Below, piece after piece: positions 1-6,074 of a stretch of 6,595 nt of DNA; position 1 is the first letter of the stretch; each line of letters begins with the position of its first letter. This stretch comes from Verrucomicrobiales bacterium (GTDB lineage: Bacteria; Verrucomicrobiota; Verrucomicrobiia; Verrucomicrobiales; Verrucomicrobiaceae): assembly GCA_003453085.1 (NCBI GenBank), contig DMMK01000225.1, positions 980-7,574 of the forward strand. Reading direction: 5' to 3'. The notes under the pieces were generated by a model. That model was not told where the DNA came from. It searched no databases and worked only from the letters and a program-made list of their open reading frames with translations. The translations under genes were made by a program, and so were the position numbers.

Positions 1-94
1 CCCCTTCTACACCGGCACGCAGAAATCCGTGGACAACATGGGCGGCCGCGTCGAGAAGTTCCGCAATCGCTTCGGCAAGACCGCTGCCAAGTAA
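1..94 (+). CDS. rpmE: Ribosomal protein bL31, C-terminal fragment
   Basis: This is the 3' end of a gene whose start lies left of the window. Reading from base 2 gives 30 residues and a TAA at 92-94. The fragment begins PFYTGTQKSVDNMGGRVEKF and ends RNRFGKTAAK. The PFYTG motif, the GGRVEKF motif and the basic N-R-F tail are the signature C-terminus of bL31, a small protein of the large ribosomal subunit that takes part in the bridge between subunits. Whether it is the zinc-binding form (with Cys pairs) or the Cys-free form cannot be told, because the N-terminal half is missing. It is followed 36 bases after the stop by a strong intrinsic terminator, so it is the last gene of its transcript. 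A minus-strand open frame runs antisense across the whole fragment. Confidence 0.93.
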   Translation, partial: PFYTGTQKSVDNMGGRVEKFRNRFGKTAAK

Positions 95-821
95 ACACAC
101 GACCGGCCCGGCTTCGGGTCGCAAGCAGGAAGGCAGCCAGTTCAGGGCTGCCTTTTTTGAAGTGCTGTTGTGCACAGGCTAACAAAAAGCGCGCTTGGCG
201 TTCATCATTCCCCTGTTCAGTCAAGGTCACCAGCAGCCTTTTTGCGTCCAGCAGTGAGATGGCAGGAAGCAGATTAGCTTCATGAAGCCGTGTATTGAGG
301 GACAGCAGTTCCAGCTTTCCAAGCTCTGCCTCCAGGCTCATCGCTTCGTTTTTTCGGCCCAAATGATATAAAGCCAGGGCACCGCGTGCACGCATGAGCT
401 CAGCAGGCAATCCAGAGACATGATTCAGTTCCTTGCGAGCAATCTTCAAATAAAGTTCAGCTTCGCTTTGCCGGCCCGGACGAGCGGCCAAGAGAGCCGC
501 GATCTCCGAATGAGCCAGACCATTGCCGCTTCCTGGCAAACGTTTTGCCAGATAAGCGGCACTGCTGAAGTCACCCCGGTTTGCATAAGCCTTGATGATC
601 TCCAGCATCCAGACATTGAATTCAGACACATCCGCGGCAAGACCTGCCGCATAACTTTCGGCCTGGAAGAGCGGATCCGCAGGGCTGAGATTGCGCGGGA
701 TGGCATGTTTCTGCGACTCCTGCACAAGCCGCGCAACGAGATCGTCACTCGATTCCTGCCCCCAGACCGAGGGAACAGAGCTCATCATCATGACGGCCAG
801 GAGAAGACTGCTCAGTCGCAT
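1..821 (-). CDS. Exported helical-repeat (TPR-like) protein of unknown function, 3' end not in window
   Basis: An open frame starts at ATG 821-819 and stays open to the left edge (273 codons), so its stop lies outside the window. The N-terminus is a signal peptide: MRLSSLLLAVMMM, then SVPSVWG, with likely cleavage after Gly21 before QES. The mature part is rich in Ala, Leu and Glu and looks all-helical. TPR-like helix pairs are seen at about residues 69-95 (AYANRGDFSSAAYLA), 104-131 and 139-171 (ALALYHLGRKNEAMSLEAEL). A weak AGGTG lies 5 bases before the ATG. Up to about residue 224 (near base 150) it looks like ordinary coding sequence. Beyond that it runs through the bL31 terminator and antisense to bL31, becoming Arg/Cys-rich, so the true C-terminus is doubtful. 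A TAG in the next frame at about 179-181 would end a roughly 214-residue protein after a one-base shift. I recognise no family; TPR-type proteins usually mediate protein contacts, and an exported one would act in the periplasm. Confidence 0.62.
   Translation of the reverse strand, partial: MRLSSLLLAVMMMSSVPSVWGQESSDDLVARLVQESQKHAIPRNLSPADPLFQAESYAAGLAADVSEFNVWMLEIIKAYANRGDFSSAAYLAKRLPGSGNGLAHSEIAALLAARPGRQSEAELYLKIARKELNHVSGLPAELMRARGALALYHLGRKNEAMSLEAELGKLELLSLNTRLHEANLLPAISLLDAKRLLVTLTEQGNDERQARFLLACAQQHFKKGSPELAAFLLATRSRAGRVFTWQRSCRSDCGTSRRGRPCCPRISACRCRR
130..158 (+). terminator. Rho-independent terminator of the bL31 gene
   Basis: A perfect stem pairs AGGCAGCC (131-138) with GGCTGCCT (146-153) around a 7-base loop, with A130-T154 as an extra closing pair. 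It leads straight into a six-T run (153-158). On the minus strand the hairpin is followed by TTCCTGCTTG, not a T tract, so it should stop plus-strand transcription only. A smaller GC hairpin (around 107-118, loop GCTT) lies just upstream. Confidence 0.93.
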
Positions 822-963
822 TTGCACCTGAGATGAGTCCTCACGGCCCACCTGGTTTTGACGGTCACTGATTGCAAAAGGGAAATCCATAAATGAACCG
901 CCCAAAGCTTGAAGGGCGGCCTGGATATGTGCTGTGCCTCGGCATCGGAGAAACCTGATTAAG

Positions 964-1002
964 GTGACAAATCAGACACTTAACACCCAACGGTTTTGTC
1001 AC
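964..1002. repeat. 8-bp inverted repeat, possible operator
   Basis: GTGACAAA (964-971) is the exact reverse complement of TTTGTCAC (995-1002), with 23 bases between. The half-sites sit about 145-180 bases upstream of the helical-repeat start codon on its promoter side. Arm spacing near two to three helical turns could suit a dimeric regulator, but this is inference from symmetry alone and a chance match is possible. Confidence 0.35.
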
Positions 1003-1101
1003 AGAGCGTCAGATTACTCCCCTGCCCCTAGGCGACCGCTTCACAGCAGTGACATTGGCTAAACCGCTGAACCCAGACTTCGTGCAACAAAGATGTCTCT
1101 T

Positions 1102-1165
1102 TCCCCATACCCTTCGGGAGAGGCTGCCGTCACACAAATGCTTCCGTCGAGGAGGTGTATGGGGA
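1102..1165. repeat. Long imperfect inverted repeat, possible palindromic element or RNA stem
   Basis: TCCCCATAC (1102-1110) is the exact reverse complement of GTATGGGGA (1157-1165). Pairing continues inward past one mismatch (1111/1156), with 1112-1115 pairing 1152-1155 including a G-T pair. The enclosed 36 bases contain CCGTC twice. The element lies just beyond the operon terminator (minus-strand sense) and codes for nothing evident. It could be a small intergenic palindromic repeat of the REP/MITE sort or a structured RNA; the sequence alone does not decide. Confidence 0.4.
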
Positions 1166-1194
1166 TAAAAATAGACCCCAGAAGTCTTGATGGC

Positions 1195-1226
1195 AAAAAA
1201 CGGGGCGACCCAGATGGATCGCCCCG
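1195..1226 (-). terminator. Rho-independent terminator of the three-gene minus-strand operon
   Basis: Read on the minus strand, CGGGGCGA (1226-1219) pairs perfectly with TCGCCCCG (1208-1201) around a 10-base loop and is followed at once by six T residues (the A run at 1200-1195). It begins 28 bases after the stop codon of the beta-helix gene. It is the only terminator seen after any of the three genes, supporting cotranscription. Confidence 0.93.
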
Positions 1227-1254
1227 CTCACAGACTGAATGATATGGAGACCGT

Positions 1255-3222
1255 TTACTGAGGAATCACGCGATAGTGAACCGGGCTGCCCGTGTAGGCA
1301 TAGCTGGAATCTGCCACAGTGATTTGGCCTGTGGTTGCATTGCTGTCAGCAAACACCTTGTTAGGGACATCCGCAGCGGAGTCATCCTGAACCGTGCCGA
1401 TCGGGGCCCAAACGCGACCATCAATGGAGCGTTCGACCACGTAGAGCACTTTGTCAGCGCCGGCGGTTTCATCCACATCCGCAGCAAAGGAAACGGAAAC
1501 CGTTTCACCCGCGACAGTCAGGCTCACACGTGGGCGGTCCACATTGGTGGTCGGCATCAGTTCCACAGCGTGGGTCCAGCCCCAGCCGAAAAGCCAGTTA
1601 TTGTCACGCATGGCACCCCGGTAACGCACTGGGGAGAAGAAGTCCGTGACACCCACCCTGGAAGGCAGGACCTGTGTGAAATCACGGGCAATGCTGCCCA
1701 CATCCGAATCATTCACCAAACGTGGATCCAGGCCATTTTTGGTGGCGTGGCCCTTGCCGCGGAGCTGAGCGATGGTGGCTGGAAGAACCGTGCTGGTATC
1801 ATTCTCAGCATCTGCACCACTGACGACGGACCCCACATTGAAGTAGAGTGTATTGAACACATCGCCTTTGGTGCCATCTGGATCGGCGGAAGCAGTGACG
1901 GACTGAGAGATCAGAACGACAGGACCGAAGATGTCTTCGGCAACACCGTTTGACCACTGAGCGGTAGTGCCCTGCAGAAGGTTGAGCGAACTGTCGCTGG
2001 CAGCGGGGCTTGTAGCACCGTTGAAGGACTTGTTACCGATGAAGGTGAAGTTGAAGGAGAACGAGTTTGTCTGCGGGGTCACACCACGAAGGTTGTCCTC
2101 AGAACCATCCCATTCCACCATCTTGTCACTCTGTGCGGCACCGTTACGACCCACGGCTGTACCATCTGTGCCATTGCCGAAGCCAGAACGCAGGTAGATC
2201 TCATTGTCATTGATTGCGAACAGGTGCTGCAAGTTGCCCGAGAAGCCGAAGTCACCGTCAAAGCAGTCGTCACCATTCACCACGGAGGCCAGGTAACGGC
2301 AGTTCACATAACCACCGAACCACTCGAAGCCGTCGTCAGCATTCTGCACCACTTCCTGGAACTCAAACACCGTGCCACGGCCGACACCACCCAGGGTGAC
2401 GCCGTTGATTTCGTTGTTGTTGGCAATGTTGAAACCGCCGTAACGATGAGACCAGAAACGGATCACGCCGCTGTTGTCGTTCTCGTCCACGCCACCAAAG
2501 AACCCGAGGGGGAAAGTGGTGTCTGGAGCAAACACGGTGCCTGCACCATCCGCATCGAAGGGAGTGGCCAGAGTCGTGGTGGTGGAAGTCAAACCTTCGA
2601 TGAGTGCAAAGCCGGTGCCGTTACCAGTTGGGGTCGTGAAGTTGGTCGGATAAGCAATGTTATCACCGCTGAATTCCGTTCCATTCCATTGAAGGTAATT
2701 CGCGTCGTCGCGGTCATACCCCAGAGGCGTGCGACCCAGGATCACCAAACCACCGCACTCTTTGGAGTAGGTAAAGGCATTGGCCCCGGTAACACCTGAA
2801 GTGGAATAATCCTTCGGGCTGATGACCACGGTGCTGCCACCGTTGCCAACCACCGTCGCTGGGATGGTATTGCTGCCACCAGGAACATACGGATCATCCA
2901 GAGAGGTGAAGATGATCGGATCATCCACGGTGCCGTTACCAATGATTTTAGCACCACGTGTGACCACGAGGGAGCCTGGATTATTGAGTAAACCGGTCGT
3001 ATCGGAGCTGGCCGCGCGGATGACGGTGCCTGGTTCCACCGTCAGCTTGGCTGGCGGCAGAACATAAATGATCTTGGTGATCACATAAACGTTATCACGG
3101 GTCCAACGGGTATCGGAGGCGATGTTATCGCTGATCTCGATGATGTCAGCACGCGCCGTGCTGAAGGCACAGCCGAGGGCCGCGCAGGCGAGACCGAAGG
3201 CTTTCAGATTGGGTAGCTTCAT
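1255..3222 (-). CDS. Exported beta-helix-like surface protein with C-terminal FN3-like domain
   Basis: A 655-residue protein ending at TAA 1257-1255. An ATG at 3303 is in frame, but the one at 3222 is preferred: it begins MKLPNLKAFGLACAALGCAF, a signal peptide with cleavage STARA|D after residue 25, and avoids overlap with the upstream gene. An alternative lipobox-like AALGC ends at Cys18, so a lipoprotein is possible. Residues about 58-340 carry short beta-strand repeats as in right-handed parallel beta-helices: LTVEPGTVI (60-68), VVTRGAKIIGNGT (86-98), PIIFTS (102-107), GGLVILG (157-163), DENDNSGVIRF (246-256), EINGVTLGGVGRGT (271-284), NADDGFEWFGG (294-304). Cys308 and Cys320 could pair. 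YRGAMRDNNWLFGWGWT (534-550) closes the body. Residues 560-655 look like an FN3-type beta sandwich ending HYRVIPQ. Bacteroidota have related beta-helix proteins, often with a type IX secretion tail; none is present here. No catalytic site is seen. Probable surface or extracellular structural/adhesive role, inferred. Confidence 0.88.
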   Translation of the reverse strand: MKLPNLKAFGLACAALGCAFSTARADIIEISDNIASDTRWTRDNVYVITKIIYVLPPAKLTVEPGTVIRAASSDTTGLLNNPGSLVVTRGAKIIGNGTVDDPIIFTSLDDPYVPGGSNTIPATVVGNGGSTVVISPKDYSTSGVTGANAFTYSKECGGLVILGRTPLGYDRDDANYLQWNGTEFSGDNIAYPTNFTTPTGNGTGFALIEGLTSTTTTLATPFDADGAGTVFAPDTTFPLGFFGGVDENDNSGVIRFWSHRYGGFNIANNNEINGVTLGGVGRGTVFEFQEVVQNADDGFEWFGGYVNCRYLASVVNGDDCFDGDFGFSGNLQHLFAINDNEIYLRSGFGNGTDGTAVGRNGAAQSDKMVEWDGSEDNLRGVTPQTNSFSFNFTFIGNKSFNGATSPAASDSSLNLLQGTTAQWSNGVAEDIFGPVVLISQSVTASADPDGTKGDVFNTLYFNVGSVVSGADAENDTSTVLPATIAQLRGKGHATKNGLDPRLVNDSDVGSIARDFTQVLPSRVGVTDFFSPVRYRGAMRDNNWLFGWGWTHAVELMPTTNVDRPRVSLTVAGETVSVSFAADVDETAGADKVLYVVERSIDGRVWAPIGTVQDDSAADVPNKVFADSNATTGQITVADSSYAYTGSPVHYRVIPQ

Positions 3223-3265
3223 AAATGAGTAAATTTGGAGTTCTTCGTCAGTTTCTTCGAGAGGT
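3223..3265 (-). promoter_or_regulatory. Short spacer and translation start region lacking a Shine-Dalgarno motif
   Basis: These 43 bases separate the stop of the Ig-domain gene (TAA 3268-3266) from the ATG of the beta-helix gene. In mRNA sense the last 18 bases contain no G, so no Shine-Dalgarno motif is present at usable distance. The more distal part has GAAGAA twice. No terminator or promoter is evident, consistent with readthrough from the upstream gene. Confidence 0.5.
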
Positions 3266-6040
3266 TTAGTCAAGAGCAGGAGCCGGAGGTGCCTCAGGGA
3301 CATCCAGGCTCATGAGACCGGAAAGGATTTTCGAAGTGGTGATGGTGGGGGTTGCTTCTGGGAGGATGTAGTAACCCAGACCGACGAGCTCGCTGCCATC
3401 GGGGATGACCACGCCTTCAAATTTGCCAGCGCGCTTGTCTGTCAGTGCAAAGCTGCCGGTGATGAGGCCGGTCTTCGCATTGATGGCCAGCTTGGTCTTC
3501 GCGGTGTTTGTGCCGACGAGGATCTTGTTAGCTGCCTGCAGGGTGACCAGGGCTTCAGCCGCAGTCGCATCCGTTCCACCTGTGAGGCTGAGCTCCACCT
3601 GGGTATTGGCGGCCTTGTTCAGCAAGACGAGCGGTGAGACAGGAGCCACGTAGAGGCCACCCATGATCACATAAGAATTCGCAGGGTCCGTGATGGAGAA
3701 GCCTGAAGCGTAGGTACGCTGTTTGGCCGAGATATCAAGAGGACGGGTCTGAGTGGCGGTGCCCGTAATGAGGTTGTCGTCGTCAGAATCAATGATCAGG
3801 CGACCGTGGATGGAACCCTTCGTGACCGTCTTGTAGAGGGTCTGGAAGAGGAAGACATCACCCGTCGGGCTGACGAAGGAGGCCGTGGTGAAAGCCTCGC
3901 CATCAGCGGTTTTGCCTTTGATGCTCAGCTTGCCGTCCGCAGCGACCGTGAAGGAACCGAAACCAGCGCCCTGGGGCACGGTAGCATCCGCGATGTTTGC
4001 ATTACCTACTTCAAAGCCCAGTGCAAAATTGTAGAGACCTTTGAAGTCGTCCGCAGGATTGAGCTTGGTGCTGAAGACATTGCGATAACCATCGAAGTTC
4101 ACGTCGTTCGTGGTGTCGCTGATGAAGCCGTTGACAAGGTTGTCGCCTTCGATTTCGAAACCGACCACCAGGGGAGTCAGGCCACCGGTGCGGGCCACCG
4201 TGAACTCTGCATATGGAACTTCTTCATTGAGTTCCAGGAAACCTTTCACAGGCAGGGTGACAGCACCCAGGTAGAGCTTACCCGTCAGAGCACCCAGGGT
4301 GGAAACCGTCATCTCGAAGCGACCGCCCAGCTCTGCACCAGGGAGACCGGATTCGATGTTGCGATCAATCGGGCCCACATAGCTGCCAGCCAGACCTGCA
4401 AGTTCAGGGGAGGCATTGACATTGATCACGACGATCTCGGAATCGCTGCCAGCGCGGTTAGTCGCTGTCAGGGTGACGGAGATGTTCTGTGCTGCTTTGG
4501 TTGGACGACCGGTGATGAGGCCGGTCTTGGCATCAATCTTCAGGCCGGCAGGAAGACCGCGAGCCGCGTAAGTGAGAGGGGCCTTCACTGCACCACCGAG
4601 GACAGGGACGCTAAAGCTGTAGGTCGAGCCGATTTCGGCATCTGGCATGAGGGCCACAGCTGCTGCATCCAACTCAGGAGCCTGGGTGAAGACGCGGAGG
4701 GTACGGATGCCGGAGTTCTCAGAATCGGAGCCGGAGGTGATGACACAGAAGTAATCGCCGGAGTCAGCTTCCTGAACGGTGCGGACGAGGAGAGTCTTGG
4801 TGGTCACACCTGTGTATTTGGTGCTATTCTGGAGGGCGTTCACTTCACCCACCTTGAACCACTGGTAGCTCTGCACCTTACCTGCGGTCAGCGTGGTGAG
4901 GGAGACATTGCCACCGACGGCGCTAGCGACCACTGCGGGGGCTATATCCACGACCACGACTTCAGCCTTGCTGCTGACAACGGTGCCGGTACCAGCGCCA
5001 GGGGCATTGGTCACACTCACGGTGTAGGCGCCAGCCTGGGCCAGGCTCATGTTTGGCAGCACCAGTTCATTCGTGGTAGCACCGGCGATGTTGGCACCTT
5101 TTTTCCACTGGAACTGGAGGTTGCCCGTAGCCACGGCTTCGGTGTTCAGCTCCAGCGTTTCACCCACAGCAACGACTGTGGAGAGAGGCTGGGTGAGGAT
5201 GGTGGGCTTCGGTGTGTTGACCGTCAGCGAGACGGTGTTGCTTGGCACGTCGGTGGCCAAGTTGTTGCTGACGAGCACGTCATAGACGCCCGTATCTTGG
5301 GCCACTGAGGTGGCGAGCACCAGGGTGCTAGCCGACTGGTTCGGGATGACTTCGCCGTTTTTGCGCCACTTGAAGGTCTTCACCGGGGAACCGTCTGTGG
5401 TTGCCGTGAAGGTGACTGCGGTCCCTGCATTGACCACACCGGCTGGAGCCACAGCAAGCGTCACTTCCGTGACGGCTGTCTGCGCACCACCGAGCACATG
5501 TGAGGTTGCACCCGCGCCAATATCAGCACCACCAGGGCTGCCGACATGGAAGGTCAGACCTGCCACGCCTGAGTCAGGGGAGGCAAAGGTATCTGCCACC
5601 ACCGCATCCGCAGCGGCCCAGGTCTGATTCGAGGAAGCGATGAGCTGCTGGCTCACTTCTTCAGGGATCACACTGTTAAGGATCCAGATATAAACCTTTT
5701 TACCTGCGATGCCAGCGGCATACGAAGTGCCTTCGTAGCTGATGGATGAATCGTAGCTAATCGCCTGCTGGTAAAAGCCATTGATCGCGCTGACGCTGAG
5801 ATCGCCGCTGAAGGAGGCGACCTGAATGAAGGCTGCGTCAAGAGCGTTAAAATCACCAACATTGGCATTGAAATCAAAGCCATCCGGAAAGACGCCGAAA
5901 CGAACGGTGCCGGAGGCAATGCCGGCGAGGTTGCCGTCCAGGGAGACACCGTTACCCAGGTTACTGGAGTAAAGATTGGCCGCCTGGCCGCTGCCCAAAG
6001 TACCCAACGCCAAAAGCGCGGAGAGGAATATTTTTTTCAT
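3266..6040 (-). CDS. Secreted multidomain protein with three Ig-like domains and a putative-Ig domain
   Basis: A complete 924-residue protein. Residues 1-20 are a signal peptide (MKKIFLSALLALGTLGSGQA|AN). Residues 21-190 form an N-terminal domain of short beta strands with GTVRFGVFPDGFDF and KKVYIWILN; I do not know a function for it. Three Ig-like domains follow: about 191-274 (Trp225, DTGVYDVLVSN), 278-364 (Trp312, AGAYTVSVTN) and 366-450 (Trp394, ADSGDYFCVIT). The usual intradomain disulfide is absent; Cys432 is the only cysteine. Residues 455-542 are a putative-Ig (He_PIG-like) domain with GLPAGLKIDAKTGLITGRPT. Residues 550-910 are a large beta-rich region with two related parts, opening GSYVGPIDR (552-560) and GLYNFALGF (668-676), and closing with NAKTGLITGSF (854-864) and a short Gly-rich end. 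The tail is Pro/Ala-rich with no LPXTG, PEP-CTERM or type IX sorting signal. It lies 34 bases after the TIGR02597-like gene. Likely extracellular binding or adhesion; ligand unknown. Confidence 0.93.
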   Translation of the reverse strand: MKKIFLSALLALGTLGSGQAANLYSSNLGNGVSLDGNLAGIASGTVRFGVFPDGFDFNANVGDFNALDAAFIQVASFSGDLSVSAINGFYQQAISYDSSISYEGTSYAAGIAGKKVYIWILNSVIPEEVSQQLIASSNQTWAAADAVVADTFASPDSGVAGLTFHVGSPGGADIGAGATSHVLGGAQTAVTEVTLAVAPAGVVNAGTAVTFTATTDGSPVKTFKWRKNGEVIPNQSASTLVLATSVAQDTGVYDVLVSNNLATDVPSNTVSLTVNTPKPTILTQPLSTVVAVGETLELNTEAVATGNLQFQWKKGANIAGATTNELVLPNMSLAQAGAYTVSVTNAPGAGTGTVVSSKAEVVVVDIAPAVVASAVGGNVSLTTLTAGKVQSYQWFKVGEVNALQNSTKYTGVTTKTLLVRTVQEADSGDYFCVITSGSDSENSGIRTLRVFTQAPELDAAAVALMPDAEIGSTYSFSVPVLGGAVKAPLTYAARGLPAGLKIDAKTGLITGRPTKAAQNISVTLTATNRAGSDSEIVVINVNASPELAGLAGSYVGPIDRNIESGLPGAELGGRFEMTVSTLGALTGKLYLGAVTLPVKGFLELNEEVPYAEFTVARTGGLTPLVVGFEIEGDNLVNGFISDTTNDVNFDGYRNVFSTKLNPADDFKGLYNFALGFEVGNANIADATVPQGAGFGSFTVAADGKLSIKGKTADGEAFTTASFVSPTGDVFLFQTLYKTVTKGSIHGRLIIDSDDDNLITGTATQTRPLDISAKQRTYASGFSITDPANSYVIMGGLYVAPVSPLVLLNKAANTQVELSLTGGTDATAAEALVTLQAANKILVGTNTAKTKLAINAKTGLITGSFALTDKRAGKFEGVVIPDGSELVGLGYYILPEATPTITTSKILSGLMSLDVPEAPPAPALD

Positions 6041-6074
6041 GGGTGAGAGAAGAATGAAGGGGTTTTGAGAGGGG
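6041..6074 (-). promoter_or_regulatory. G-free 34-base intergenic leader
   Basis: In mRNA sense the whole spacer between the TAA of the upstream gene (6077-6075) and the ATG of the Ig-domain gene contains only C, T/U and A, with runs such as CCCCTCTCAAAACCCC and TTCTTCTCTCACCC. There is no Shine-Dalgarno motif and the leader cannot form GC or GU pairs within itself. It suggests initiation that relies on an unstructured pyrimidine-rich leader or on translational coupling rather than anti-SD pairing. Confidence 0.55.

Larger units (their letters stand above)
822..1194. other. Intergenic region without a convincing gene
   Basis: This stretch separates the start of the helical-repeat gene (821) from the terminator of the three-gene operon. 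I see no open frame with coding character on either strand; the longest candidates are 21 and 49 codons and look like chance. It must contain the minus-strand promoter and leader of the helical-repeat gene, but no convincing -35/-10 pair could be placed. It holds a 6-bp GC hairpin (CCGCCC 898-903 with GGGCGG 914-919, loop 10 bases) in that leader, and the two inverted repeats listed separately. Confidence 0.6.

Noticed and set aside
446..748. A 100-codon minus-strand open frame rich in Arg and Ser
   Set aside because: It overlaps the helical-repeat gene in another frame on the same strand and has out-of-frame composition.
420..836. A 138-codon plus-strand open frame
   Set aside because: It is antisense to the helical-repeat gene, which has a signal peptide and coherent helix pattern; the plus-strand product has none.
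893..958. A 21-codon plus-strand open frame beginning MNRPKLEGRP, with TTGACG upstream at about 857
   Set aside because: It is too short to support without conservation, reads through a GC hairpin and has no Shine-Dalgarno site; the -35-like hexamer has no matching -10 element.
1093..1242. A 49-codon plus-strand open frame beginning MSLSPYPSGE
   Set aside because: It reads through the inverted repeat and then the operon terminator hairpin, has no ribosome binding site and is rich in Arg, Ser and Pro, as in translated intergenic DNA.
1276..1953. A 225-codon plus-strand open frame, with a further 191-codon one at 2224-2799
   Set aside because: Both are antisense to the beta-helix gene and have no family motif, signal peptide or ribosome binding site; they are shadows.
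3223..3303. An N-terminal extension of the beta-helix protein starting at ATG 3303
   Set aside because: It would put 27 charged residues in front of a perfect signal peptide and overlap the end of the Ig-domain gene; the ATG at 3222 fits far better.
3806..5308. A 500-codon open frame on the plus strand
   Set aside because: It lies wholly antisense to the Ig-domain gene, whose domains and signal peptide are clear. The translation is rich in His, Gly, Asp and Glu with no recognisable motif, as expected from the mirror of strongly biased codons.
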